DNA of 64,000 nt from Oscillospiraceae bacterium (GTDB lineage: Bacteria; Bacillota_A; Clostridia; Oscillospirales; Oscillospiraceae). This document shows positions 24,444 through 33,685 of the stretch, piece by piece; position 1 is the first letter of the stretch; every line of letters starts with the position of its first letter. The notes under the pieces were generated by a model. It made no database searches. It saw only the letters and a list, made by a program, of their open reading frames with translations, and was not told where the DNA came from. A program made the translations under genes and the position numbers. Where the stretch lies: NCBI GenBank assembly GCA_902789835.1, contig CADAPN010000004.1, positions 1-64,000 of the forward strand, read 5' to 3'.

Positions 24444-26144
24444 TCAGTCTTCGATCGGAAAACAGACCCGCGCCAGGATGCGCTCCGGTCCGCACTGTTC
24501 AATGGTCAGCTGTCCCTCCGCTCCGTAGAGCAGCTCCAGTCGCTGTCTGACGTTTCTCAGGCCGACCTGGCCGGAGATCTCCGTGTCCACCACCGCAGAG
24601 GCAAGCATTTCACGGATGCTTTCCAGGTCTTCCACGCTCAGGCTGCCATCGTGTTCGCTCTCCAGCACCATGTCGTCCCCGTTCCGGTATACCCGGACGC
24701 AAAGCGCGCCCCCGCGGCGCTGCGCCAGATCGTGTTCTACCGCGTTTTCAACCAGCGGCTGCAGAATCAGACGCGGCACCGGCAGCTCCAGCAGTTCTTC
24801 GTCGATCTCCCGGCTGATTGTCAGGCGTTCGCCCAGGCGCTGGGAGATGATATAGAGATACGCGTCGACATAGCTCAGCTCCTCTTTCAGGGGGATGCGG
24901 CTTCGTCCGTCGCGGCCGAGTGCCGCGTTCAGCATCACGGACAGCGCCTCAATCATCGTGCTGACCCGCTCATCGCCCGCCAGCCGTGCTTCCCAGTTGA
25001 TCACCTCGAGGGTATTGTTGAGGAAATGTGGATTGATCTGCGACTGCAGGGCCTTGACCCGTGCCTGCTGCAGGGCCTGCTGCTCCTGATAGGAACGCTC
25101 AAACTGGTTCTGCAGTTCGCTGGACATGGCGTTGAAGTGGCGGTAGATCCGTTCAAATTCCTTGTTTTTCGCTTCGTCGCTGATCTGGTATCCCCGCTCT
25201 CCGCCCTGCAGGCGGTCTGTCGCATCCAGCAGCGTCTCCACCGGTCTGGTCACCTGCCTGCGAAACAGCAGAATCATCACCAGCAGCAGCGGCAGGACCA
25301 GCAGCACCACGCCCGCCACCGTGATCCGCAGCTCCGGGATGTCCGCGAGAATATCGAAAGGCACTGTCTTAACCTGCAGCTGCAGGCGATGCCCGTCCAG
25401 ATCTCCGTCATAGCACAGCAGCTCTCCTGCCGAAACTTCCGTCGTCTCCGCCTGTCGGAGCGTTCCGGTCTCATCCAGCTGCAGCTCATCCAGCAGAAGC
25501 CTTACTCCGGCTGCCCCCCGGATGCTGTCAAAACTGCTCAGCAGGCCGCTCTTGTCACAAAGCATCACCACCGTGGCATAGGGCCGGAAGCTGCTGTCCA
25601 GGAGATTGCGCGCAATGTAGAGTTCGTTGTCATACACCAGGACCCGGATCGCCGTGTCCGCTTCCGCCATCTGCTCCAGCAGCAGCGGCTCCACACTGCG
25701 GTGATAGTTTCGCGGAATGCTGTAGCCGCGGATGCCGCTGCTCATGATATAGGGATAAATCTTCAGGTCCTCCCAGAAACTCACGAACACGGCCTGGAAC
25801 CGGTCGTCACGTGCGAAGGCCTGTGACAGATACTCCGACACCCCGCGGTACAGAGCCGTACGGTCTCCGCTTTGCAGATAATCCCGATAGGCGCTGCGTA
25901 CCGCTCCATCGTAGCTCACCGCTTTGGAGCTCTCGAAGACAGCCTCGAGAAGCACCTCCTCCTGACGGAGCACGTAATTTGCGTCCGTCTCCAGCTGACT
26001 CCGGAGATTCCGCTCATAGTTGGACCGCAGCAGGATGCCGGCCACCGTCAGAATGATCGCGATGGGCAGCACCCAGCACAGCAGGATGATTCTCAGAAGC
26101 TTTGTACGCAGAGAGCCGGGCTGCTTTTTCACTTGTTTCTCCAT
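24444..26144 (-). CDS. YesM-like sensor histidine kinase
   Basis: A 566-residue membrane sensor. TM1 about 17-40 and TM2 about 272-295 enclose a large extracytoplasmic domain; a HAMP follows (RRQVTRPVETLLDATDRL). The His_kinase domain has LQSQINPHFLNNTLEVINW (phospho-His about 373), then HATPase with LILQPLVENAVEH and GQVGLRNVRQRLELLYG. The family senses carbohydrates and signals to AraC-type regulators like the one at 20376. It is third in the operon, 68 bases after the mutase gene. Confidence 0.92.
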   Translation of the reverse strand: MEKQVKKQPGSLRTKLLRIILLCWVLPIAIILTVAGILLRSNYERNLRSQLETDANYVLRQEEVLLEAVFESSKAVSYDGAVRSAYRDYLQSGDRTALYRGVSEYLSQAFARDDRFQAVFVSFWEDLKIYPYIMSSGIRGYSIPRNYHRSVEPLLLEQMAEADTAIRVLVYDNELYIARNLLDSSFRPYATVVMLCDKSGLLSSFDSIRGAAGVRLLLDELQLDETGTLRQAETTEVSAGELLCYDGDLDGHRLQLQVKTVPFDILADIPELRITVAGVVLLVLPLLLVMILLFRRQVTRPVETLLDATDRLQGGERGYQISDEAKNKEFERIYRHFNAMSSELQNQFERSYQEQQALQQARVKALQSQINPHFLNNTLEVINWEARLAGDERVSTMIEALSVMLNAALGRDGRSRIPLKEELSYVDAYLYIISQRLGERLTISREIDEELLELPVPRLILQPLVENAVEHDLAQRRGGALCVRVYRNGDDMVLESEHDGSLSVEDLESIREMLASAVVDTEISGQVGLRNVRQRLELLYGAEGQLTIEQCGPERILARVCFPIED

Positions 26145-26211
26145 GCCGTCATCCCCCTGTATGGAAGGCGGCGGAGAGAAAGCTCCCTCCGCCGGCTAAG
26201 CTTTACAGCCT

Positions 26212-27621
26212 TTATAGATCAAGAAGGGTCTGCCAGGCGGCGATATAAGCGTCTGCCTGTTCCGCTTCTCTCCCTTCCGCCGCCATACGCAGCAGCGGCT
26301 CCGTGCCCGAGAAGCGGCAGATTACCCAGCTTCCGTCTTCAAAATACAGCTTCACGCCATCTTCGCGGTTGATGCGGCAGACGTGCTCCAGCGGCGGGAG
26401 AAGATTTTTCTCAAACAGCAGCTCCTGCAGTTCGCTCTTGCGCGCCGGGGTCATCCGGAAATCCGCCTCCCGGTAGACCAGCGTTCCCACCGCGTCGGTG
26501 ATCTCCCGATAGATCTCGGAGATGGATTTTTCTGTCACGGCCAGCATTTCCACCAGCAGGGACGCGGCATAGATTCCGTCCTTGCCGGAGATGTGTCCGC
26601 GCACTGCGAGGCCGCCGGAGCTCTCTCCGCCGATGACGGCGTCGGTTTCCGCCATTTTGGCCGAAATCCACTTGAAGCCCACCGGCACTTCGTAGCAGGC
26701 CTGGCCGAATTTTTCCGCCACGCGGTCCAGAAGATGGGTGGTGGAGTTGTTGCGCACGCAGGGCCCCTGCCAGCCCCGGTACTTCACCAGATAGTAATAC
26801 AGCAGCACCAGCAGTGTGTTCGGGTGGACAAAGTTTCCGTTCTCATCGATAACGCCCAGGCGGTCCGCATCGCCGTCCGTGGCGATGCCCAGGTTGCAGC
26901 ATCGGTCGACGACATAGTTGCTGAGTGTTGTAAGGGTCCTGGCGTTGGGTGCGGGGAGTTTTCCGCCGAAGAGCGTGTCATGGCGGTCGTGGATGACCTC
27001 CAGATCGCAGCGGCAGGTCATCAGGATGGTTCGCAGACTGGTCTGACTCACACCGTACATGGGATCAAGCGCGATCTTGAGCCGGGCTCTCTTGATGGCG
27101 TCGGTGTCGATCAGGGCGAGGATGCTGTCAATATAGTCATTGGAAGGATTGTCCTCCCGGACAAGGCCCTGCCGAAGTGCCTCGTCATAATCCATGCTTC
27201 GGATTTGAGTCTCGTCGATCTGCGCGATCTCCGCCTCGATTCGGTCTGTCACGCTGCGGTCCGCGTCCCGGCCGCCTGCGGTGAAAACCTTGACTCCGTT
27301 GTAGATTGCGGGGTTATGGCTGGCCGTCACCATCATGCCGTAAGGCATGCCCTGTGTCTTGACCACATACATGACCAGCGGCGTGGGGGATGAGCGGTTT
27401 ACCATCAGCGTCCGGAAGCCGTAACCCGCCAGGACTTCCGCGATCCAGTGGGCCGATTCCTTTGCAAGAAAGCGCCGGTCATAGCCGACACAGAGCTCTT
27501 TTCCCGCATGGCCTTCTTTTGTCATCAGGCTGCAGAGTCCCGCCGTCAGCAGACGGAGATTTGCCTTGGTGAATCCGTCTGCAATCACCGCTCTCCAGCC
27601 GCCTGTTCCGAAATGAATCAT
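26212..27621 (-). CDS. phosphohexomutase (phosphoglucomutase/phosphomannomutase family)
   Basis: A 469-residue enzyme starting MIHFGTGGWRAVIADGFT; its ATG overlaps the GH94 stop in ATGA. Active-site Ser in MVTASHNPAIYNG (about residue 101), metal loop ATDGDADRLGV, sugar loop GGESSGG, phosphate loop RFSGTEPLLRM. It interconverts hexose-1-phosphate and hexose-6-phosphate. Behind a GH94 phosphorylase it would route the sugar-1-phosphate product into glycolysis. Whether it prefers glucose or N-acetylglucosamine phosphate cannot be read from sequence. Confidence 0.9.
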   Translation of the reverse strand: MIHFGTGGWRAVIADGFTKANLRLLTAGLCSLMTKEGHAGKELCVGYDRRFLAKESAHWIAEVLAGYGFRTLMVNRSSPTPLVMYVVKTQGMPYGMMVTASHNPAIYNGVKVFTAGGRDADRSVTDRIEAEIAQIDETQIRSMDYDEALRQGLVREDNPSNDYIDSILALIDTDAIKRARLKIALDPMYGVSQTSLRTILMTCRCDLEVIHDRHDTLFGGKLPAPNARTLTTLSNYVVDRCCNLGIATDGDADRLGVIDENGNFVHPNTLLVLLYYYLVKYRGWQGPCVRNNSTTHLLDRVAEKFGQACYEVPVGFKWISAKMAETDAVIGGESSGGLAVRGHISGKDGIYAASLLVEMLAVTEKSISEIYREITDAVGTLVYREADFRMTPARKSELQELLFEKNLLPPLEHVCRINREDGVKLYFEDGSWVICRFSGTEPLLRMAAEGREAEQADAYIAAWQTLLDL

Positions 27622-30023
27622 CTGTCTGCTCCTCTCTCTTCCGCACCGAGCACCACTTCTGCCCGGCATTCACTCCCGGCCGGCAGGATCGGCAGTCTTT
27701 CAACCCGGACACCGTCCGCGGTTATGCTCCTGACGCCTTTCTCCACGCCGTCCGGATTGCTCACATGAATCTCATAGGTGCTGCCGCGCCACCGGCGCAC
27801 CACCGTAAATTCCTTCCATTCACGCGGAATGCATGGATCCACCACGATCCCGTCAAAATCCGGCCGGATTCCGAGGAGGTACTGCGTTGCGGCGAAATAC
27901 GACCACCCGGCCGATCCCGTCATAAAGGGATGCCGCGCCCGCCCGAACGCGCTGTGATCCCGCCCGACGACAAACTGACAGTAGCTGTAGGGCTCGGCCT
28001 GCCGGATCTCGATCCGGTCGTTCTGCAGGGCCGGGCAGAGGGCGTTATAAAACTTCATCGCCCTTGATCCCCTGCCCAGCTTTGCCTCGGCAACCCAGGC
28101 CCAGGGATTCGGATGGCTGAAGATCGCGCCGTTTTCCTTGAGGCCGGGATAGACTCTCGTGACAAAGCCGATCCCGTCGTCGGGCTTCGTGTAGCATGGG
28201 GCGTTCAGCATCAGGCCGTAGTCCGTGAAGAGATACTCGTCCACGCTGTCCATTGCCCGGACTCCCTGCTCCTGCGTGGCGGCGCCCGAGATGACGGCCC
28301 AGGTGTTCGACTCCATATGGACTTTCCCTTCCTTGTCGGTCTTGGTTCCGATCTTCCGGTTGTCTGCCGTGATGCCGCGCAGAAACCACTTTCCATCCCA
28401 CAGGACCTCCCGGCAGCGTTTCCGGACCTGCTCTGCGAGCGTCCGGTAACGGGCCGCGTCTTCTCCTCTGCCAAGGTGCTCCGCCAGCGCCCGGAAGTTC
28501 TCCAGCGCCCATAAGTGCAGGAAACTCACCATCGCGCTCTCTCCGCCGCCCAGGTTCAGGCAGTCGTTCCAGTCGGCCCGAAGGCCTTTGCAGATTCCGT
28601 TCTGTCCGACCTGCCGTGCGGAGAAGTCGAGAATGCGCTTCAGGTGCTCATAGACGCTTCCCTCGCCCTCGTCGGCATAGCCGAGCATTTCATCGACGAA
28701 TCCGTCTTCACCGGTCTCACGGATGTACTGTACCACTGCGCTCACCAGCCAAAGCGCGTCGTCGGCGCAGGCGTCCCGGATGCCGTGGACGATCTGGCTT
28801 CGGGGGGGAGTCGGAACAACCGTCGGAGACTTGAAGGACTGTTTGTTTCCCTCCGGCTCAAACCATCTCGGCTCAAACAGATGCAGGCCATAGCCTTCCC
28901 GGGTCAGCGCACGCAGCAGCTGGACCAGACGCTCCCGGCATTTTACGGGATTGGAGTGCGGGATCGTCATGGCATCCTGCGCGGTGTCCCGATAGCCGAG
29001 ACCGACACGGCCGCCGACTTCAATGAATGAGGTAAAGCGGGAGAACATGACGTTGATCTCACTCTGATACAGGTTCCAGAGGTTCAGCTCGGTGTTCATG
29101 CCTTCGTTGGGTGTCTGCACCTGAAGACAGCGGAGCTTCTCGTCCCAAAATGCCGCAAGCCGCCGGAACTCTTCATCCGCTCTCGCCGGGCTGTACGTGT
29201 CTTTGGCACGCATGCCTGCCGCCGCGTTCCCCTCGCCGAGGAAGAACAGCAGTCTCGCTTCCTCCCCGGGGCCAAGCGTAAGGCTTCGCTTCAGTGCGGC
29301 ACAGTGATTTCCGCCCTTTTCGTAGCTTCCGCTCATCTCTCCCGTCTCCACGGCCAGAGGGTTTCGCTCGGTTCTGTACGGGCCGATAAAGCTGTCCCGC
29401 AGACAGTCAAACGCTTCCGGCGCACTGTCCGACGCAAAGAACTGAAAGCTGTCTTCTTCATAGTGCAGCTCATACTCGATGACGCCGTTTTCAAAGCGGC
29501 TGCCCGCCGCGTAGAGGCTCATCTGGAAATTGCGGTTGTCCATATCGACCTGGTGGAAGCTGAACTCCGCATACGGAAACACCGACAGGTTTCTCGTCCG
29601 CCCGCTGTCGTTGCGCAGCCGGAGATCCCAGATCTCCACCGGCTCGTCCATCGCGACAAACAGCGTCTGCTCGGCGCTGATCCCGCCGTAGTCGCTCCGG
29701 TATTTCACATAACCCAGGCCATGCCGGCACGAAAAATGCTCCTTCGGCTTGCCCACCGGCTGCCAGGAGACCGACCAGAAGTCCCCGCTTTCGTTGTCCC
29801 GGAGATAGATATAGTGCCCGGGGCCGTCCATGGGAACGCCGTTTGGGCGAAAGCGCGTGACCCTGTGGTATTCCGAACTCCCGCAGATCAGATAGCCTCC
29901 GGCCGTATGATTGAAGACGCCCATCATGTCCCCTGTCCCGATATAATTGGTCCAGGACACGGGAACGTCGATCCGGTCAATCACGTATTCTCGTTTCTCG
30001 TTGTCAAAATGTCCGTACTGCAT
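27618..30023 (-). CDS. GH94 phosphorylase, N,N'-diacetylchitobiose phosphorylase-like
   Basis: An 801-residue cytoplasmic enzyme. ATG at 30023 (MQYGHFDNEKREYVI) is preferred to 30044 because GGGAGGAAG lies between them. Family hallmarks: VSWTNYIGTGD, GHYIYLRDNESGDFWSVSW, GYRDTAQDAM, PRSQIVHGIRDACADDALWL, the catalytic-Asp region GLRADWNDCLNLGGG (about 480-492), and GSAGWSYFAATQYLLGIRPD. Length and N-terminal wording match Vibrio chitobiose phosphorylase more than cellobiose phosphorylase as recalled. It cleaves a beta-disaccharide with phosphate to sugar-1-phosphate plus sugar, saving ATP. First gene of the operon with mutase, sensor and transporter. Substrate is inferred. Confidence 0.88.
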   Translation of the reverse strand: MQYGHFDNEKREYVIDRIDVPVSWTNYIGTGDMMGVFNHTAGGYLICGSSEYHRVTRFRPNGVPMDGPGHYIYLRDNESGDFWSVSWQPVGKPKEHFSCRHGLGYVKYRSDYGGISAEQTLFVAMDEPVEIWDLRLRNDSGRTRNLSVFPYAEFSFHQVDMDNRNFQMSLYAAGSRFENGVIEYELHYEEDSFQFFASDSAPEAFDCLRDSFIGPYRTERNPLAVETGEMSGSYEKGGNHCAALKRSLTLGPGEEARLLFFLGEGNAAAGMRAKDTYSPARADEEFRRLAAFWDEKLRCLQVQTPNEGMNTELNLWNLYQSEINVMFSRFTSFIEVGGRVGLGYRDTAQDAMTIPHSNPVKCRERLVQLLRALTREGYGLHLFEPRWFEPEGNKQSFKSPTVVPTPPRSQIVHGIRDACADDALWLVSAVVQYIRETGEDGFVDEMLGYADEGEGSVYEHLKRILDFSARQVGQNGICKGLRADWNDCLNLGGGESAMVSFLHLWALENFRALAEHLGRGEDAARYRTLAEQVRKRCREVLWDGKWFLRGITADNRKIGTKTDKEGKVHMESNTWAVISGAATQEQGVRAMDSVDEYLFTDYGLMLNAPCYTKPDDGIGFVTRVYPGLKENGAIFSHPNPWAWVAEAKLGRGSRAMKFYNALCPALQNDRIEIRQAEPYSYCQFVVGRDHSAFGRARHPFMTGSAGWSYFAATQYLLGIRPDFDGIVVDPCIPREWKEFTVVRRWRGSTYEIHVSNPDGVEKGVRSITADGVRVERLPILPAGSECRAEVVLGAEERGADR

Positions 30024-30152
30024 TGTTACTTCCTCCCGTCCCATACTGCTTCCATTATACGACGGGCCGGAGGGAAAAGAAAACCGTCAATCCTGCCTCT
30101 TCTTGTCTATTTTTGCGGATCTGTCCGCAGCCGGGTTTCCCGTTTTCTGAAA

Positions 30153-30181
30153 ACACGGCTATGCCGGCGGCACAGCCGTGT
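30153..30181 (-). terminator. terminator overlapping the esterase stop codon
   Basis: On the minus strand, ACACGGCT, a 13-base loop, AGCCGTGT and then TTTTC. The esterase TAG (30159-30161) lies inside the hairpin, so its last codons form the 5' arm and loop. Confidence 0.75.
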
Positions 30182-31358
30182 GATGGAATTCAGTGCTCTG
30201 CCCCTGCCCCGATTCTTCCGATCCGGTCTCCCGGAAGAACATCTGCAGGCTGTTGTACAGGCCCACAAGGTAACTGTGGTCCTCATGTCCCCAGCCCTGC
30301 ACCAGGGTGAACTTCACATTCTCTTCGTTGAAAGGGCCTCCGAAGGTCATGAGATTGTGGTACGAGATCTCCGGGCCGTAGCGGTCGTCAAATTCTCCCT
30401 CACAGATATAGAGCATCCGCAGCGGCAGCTCCGCTGTCCCGTTTTCCGTCCAGCGCTCCGCCAGATGCCACGGCTCGATCTCTCCTCCGCCGCAGAAGCA
30501 GTACCAGGCCAGCAGATCAAAATTTTCGCCGATTACGCAGAAATATTCCGCATAGGCCCCGAAGCTTGCTCCGAGCACGCCGAAGTGCTCTCTTGCCGCC
30601 CGCAGGGCTTCCGGGCTTCCGTCCGCGGCATAGGTCCCATAGTTTTCCGCAATCCACGGGAGAAAGTCGGTCCCGATCTCCTGTTCGAACTGCTCATAGT
30701 CGTATCCGTTTCCGGCATTGCTCGGCTGGCGGTCATAGAGATAGATACAGGGGCTCACCACGATCAGCGGCCTGCAGTACCCTTCTTCGATCATCCGGTC
30801 CAGCAGGTTCGGCACGGAGACCGGGACCGGCGCCTCTTCGCTTCCGTAGTTTCGCTCCTGCCCCAGCCAGAAGCGGTGATCCGCCCAGGCACAGTGCAGC
30901 AGGATCAGCACGTCATACTGTTCCTCCGGGTCATAGCCGTAGGGAAGATACACCGTCACGTCCTTGTTGATCCGGTCCGGTACATCCGACACCATGTCCC
31001 TCGTGGGATAATCCTCCTCCCGTACCGTTCCCCGATGCTCCGCCGGGCGCAGAAGCTCCTCCGGCAGATCCGTTTCCGTCAGCCTGATCGGCCGCAGCGG
31101 TTTTGGGGTCGGCGTCGGGATCGGCGTCGGTTCGGGGCTTGCCGAAGGAGGCGCGGCCTCTGCTTCCGGGTTTCCGGCTGTGTTTTCACCTTCGGATTCT
31201 TCGCTCTCCCGCAGCGCCCCGCTGTCTTGACTCTGTTTTTCCGCCGCGGTGCTGTCCTCCCGCTGTGCTCCCGGAAGCCTGCCCGTCCGCGACAGAAGAA
31301 TGCCGCCCAGCGCCAGGATCAGCACCAGCAGGGCCGCGGCGCCTTTCCATCCTTTCAT
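30159..31358 (-). CDS. secreted alpha/beta-hydrolase, esterase D-like
   Basis: A 399-residue protein. An N-terminal signal anchor (about 5-24) precedes a long Ser/Glu/Pro-rich linker (about 30-90, ending PTPIPTPTPKP), which suggests anchoring outside the membrane. The catalytic domain has VYLPYGYDPEEQYDVLILLH, nucleophile elbow FGVLGASFGAYAE (GxSxG) and His region GWGHEDHSY. This matches carbohydrate-ester hydrolases of the feruloyl/acetylxylan esterase type (CE1 or esterase D). It probably deacylates glycans at the surface. Third gene after Nudix and GT4, 13 bases after the GT4 stop. Confidence 0.8.
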   Translation of the reverse strand: MKGWKGAAALLVLILALGGILLSRTGRLPGAQREDSTAAEKQSQDSGALRESEESEGENTAGNPEAEAAPPSASPEPTPIPTPTPKPLRPIRLTETDLPEELLRPAEHRGTVREEDYPTRDMVSDVPDRINKDVTVYLPYGYDPEEQYDVLILLHCAWADHRFWLGQERNYGSEEAPVPVSVPNLLDRMIEEGYCRPLIVVSPCIYLYDRQPSNAGNGYDYEQFEQEIGTDFLPWIAENYGTYAADGSPEALRAAREHFGVLGASFGAYAEYFCVIGENFDLLAWYCFCGGGEIEPWHLAERWTENGTAELPLRMLYICEGEFDDRYGPEISYHNLMTFGGPFNEENVKFTLVQGWGHEDHSYLVGLYNSLQMFFRETGSEESGQGQSTEFHHTAVPPA

Positions 31359-31371
31359 CCGGCCACCTTCA

Positions 31372-32904
31372 TCAGAGGAAGATATCGTAGTACTCTTCCA
31401 GTCCGTCCTGTATCGTCGTCTTCAGTTCTTCGCTCCGCCGTCTGGTCTCGCTTTCCATGCCGGTATACCAGTCGTTGAGGCCGCTTCCCATCTCTTTCAT
31501 CCAGTCGCTCATCCCCTGCTTCATCGGCCGGAATACCGCGTCCGTCACGCTGGAGTCAAACGGGTGCAGCCATTCCGTCTTCGGGCGTCCGCCCTCCAGA
31601 ATCCCGGCCAGGTTGTCGCGGATTTCCTTCCGCCGCAGCTCGCTGGTGCCGATCAGGTTCATCAGCTCCCCGATCCCGTGGAAGATTTCATCCTGCGGTT
31701 TTTCATGTTTGGGATAACGTCCCGCCTTGTAGTTCTCAATCACCGTGCCGTAGCGCTCTACCGCCCCCTTGACGGCGGTGTCCCAGGAGATATAGATGTC
31801 CCGCTGCGCTCCCTCGCCGATTTCCTTCATTTTTCCGGGGCTTCGGCAGGCTTTCTCCAGTCCGGCCGCCATGGCGTCTGCATTCTCATCGATCTGGATG
31901 CTGTTCACCGCGTCGGTCGTATCTTCCGCGGCACAGCTGCCCGCGACAAGAACGCTGCCGAGTCCGCAGGCGGCCGCCTCCCGCACCACCAGGCCGTTGG
32001 TATCGAAGGTGGACGGAAACAGGAAGAGATCCGCCCTGCAGTACCAGGCCCGGATTCGCGTCCGATCATGGATCGGATCGGCAAAAAACACCTTCCCGGC
32101 GAGTCCGAGCTTTTTCGTGTATGCGATAATCTCCTTCTTGTCGCTCCCGCCGCCGATAAACACCATCCGGAAGTCGAATCCCCTGTTCGACAGTATTTTC
32201 AGCGCGTCCAGGCTGATGCGGATGCCCTTGTACCACATCATCCGCCCGACGAACAGGAAGACCGGCACATGAGGGGGCAGGTCATAGCCTTTTGTCACTT
32301 CATCAACCAGGGTCTCCGATACCCTTCCCCGCGGGAAGTCGACCCCGTTGGGCATGACGATGTAATCGCCCCGGTAGCCGAGCTTTCTCAGGTTCTCTCC
32401 CGCGCCGTTGGAGACGGTCCAGACCTCGTCGCAGGCCGAAATGTTCTCCACCAGGATCTTCGCGGCCTCCTCCTGAAGCCGTTTGGAGCGGATCGCGTTG
32501 GCGATGTCGATGTCGAACTTAGTGTGATAGGTGAACACCAGCGGCACGTCCAGCCGGGCCCGCACCGAGCGTGCCAGCATGGTGGAGGTAATCGGGCAGT
32601 GGCTGTGGATGATGTCGAAGTGCGCCTTTTCCAGCTTTGTGGTGATCTCCGGCGAAAACGGAAGTCCGGCCCGGTAGCCCACCAGTTTGGTCATGTCCAC
32701 ACTCGGATAGCGCACCACCGGGAAGGGGTAGACCGAGTCGTCCGCGTTCGGGTAATAGGGCGTCACCACCGTGGGCGAGCCGTAGTCCCTCGCAATGATC
32801 CGGGCGTAGTTGGTCACCGCGTTGGCAACCCCGTCGATGGCCGGCGGGAAGGAATCGTTGATGAGACAAACGTTGAGTTTTTCCATATCCGCCGTGTCTC
32901 TCAT
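31372..32904 (-). CDS. GT4 family glycosyltransferase
   Basis: A 510-residue protein. The N-terminal GT-B domain has CLINDSFPPAIDGVANAVTN and HFDIIHSHCPITS; the C-terminal domain has FLFVGRMMWYKGI, SDLF-like ADLFLFPSTFDTNGLVVREA, the nucleotide-sugar E-x7-E type signature. A C-terminal tail of about 100 residues is amphipathic and may bind membrane. Related enzymes make glycolipids or exopolysaccharide. ATG 32904 overlaps the Nudix stop; an in-frame ATG at 32886 (MEKLNVCLIND) is an equally good start. Confidence 0.88.
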   Translation of the reverse strand: MRDTADMEKLNVCLINDSFPPAIDGVANAVTNYARIIARDYGSPTVVTPYYPNADDSVYPFPVVRYPSVDMTKLVGYRAGLPFSPEITTKLEKAHFDIIHSHCPITSTMLARSVRARLDVPLVFTYHTKFDIDIANAIRSKRLQEEAAKILVENISACDEVWTVSNGAGENLRKLGYRGDYIVMPNGVDFPRGRVSETLVDEVTKGYDLPPHVPVFLFVGRMMWYKGIRISLDALKILSNRGFDFRMVFIGGGSDKKEIIAYTKKLGLAGKVFFADPIHDRTRIRAWYCRADLFLFPSTFDTNGLVVREAAACGLGSVLVAGSCAAEDTTDAVNSIQIDENADAMAAGLEKACRSPGKMKEIGEGAQRDIYISWDTAVKGAVERYGTVIENYKAGRYPKHEKPQDEIFHGIGELMNLIGTSELRRKEIRDNLAGILEGGRPKTEWLHPFDSSVTDAVFRPMKQGMSDWMKEMGSGLNDWYTGMESETRRRSEELKTTIQDGLEEYYDIFL

Positions 32905-33464
32905 TCCGCTCTGTTCTGTCTCTTCATCAGCATGGAAGCTTTCAGGATCGCCGCCTGGGTCTTCCCGTCGGTGATTTTTCCGGAGAGGATCTCTTCCACC
33001 AGCTCTTCCATGGGGACAAACTCCACGTTCAGGAACTCATCCTCGTCAAGATGCTGCTGGCCCATGTGCAGATCCTGTACCAGATACATGGTGATTTTCT
33101 CGTCCGAGTAGGCCGGGGCGCCGTAGTAGAGTCCCATATCCGTCCAGGTATCCCCTGTGATTCCGGTCTCCTCCATCAGCTCGCGCTTTGCCGCGTGAAG
33201 GCGGTCCTCTTCTTTGCTGTCGAGCTTTCCGGCCGGAATTTCGGTGATGACCTGATCGATGGGATAACGGTACTGCCGCTCCACAACCACCTTTCCGTCC
33301 GCCGTTACCGGAACCACGCACACCGCGCCGACGTGCCGGATGACCTCGCGGATGCTCCGGTGTCCGTTCGGAAGCTGCACCTGATCCCGCATGACATGCA
33401 GAATCACACCGTCAAAGATCTCTTCGCTCCCGACCTGTATTTCTCTCAGTTTTCTTTCTTCCAT
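32901..33464 (-). CDS. Nudix hydrolase, ADP-ribose pyrophosphatase-like
   Basis: A 187-residue protein starting MEERKLREIQ after AGAGAGG. The Nudix box spans GKLDSKEEDRLHAAKREL and then MEETGI, with conserved REL-EE-G residues in place. VVVERQYRYPIDQVITEIPAG before the box is typical of ADP-ribose pyrophosphatases, which hydrolyse ADP-ribose to AMP and ribose-5-phosphate. First gene of the Nudix-GT4-esterase unit. Confidence 0.92.
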   Translation of the reverse strand: MEERKLREIQVGSEEIFDGVILHVMRDQVQLPNGHRSIREVIRHVGAVCVVPVTADGKVVVERQYRYPIDQVITEIPAGKLDSKEEDRLHAAKRELMEETGITGDTWTDMGLYYGAPAYSDEKITMYLVQDLHMGQQHLDEDEFLNVEFVPMEELVEEILSGKITDGKTQAAILKASMLMKRQNRAE

Positions 33465-33685
33465 ATGGAAAACCTCTCTGTTTCTGAATTTGAATGGTAT
33501 TATTTTACCATACGCCCTGTTTTCCCGCAAGGTCGGAATCTCGTCCTTCCCGTCCCTCTCCGTGTCTTCGTCTCCGCGCCGGTGCCTCTTTTTTCTTTCT
33601 GGGCCCGTCCCTGCGCGCCCTCTCTTGCCCGCCGCGCAAAACTGTGATAGAATTTCCGTATTCTTCCGGATGGGAGGTGGAGAGA

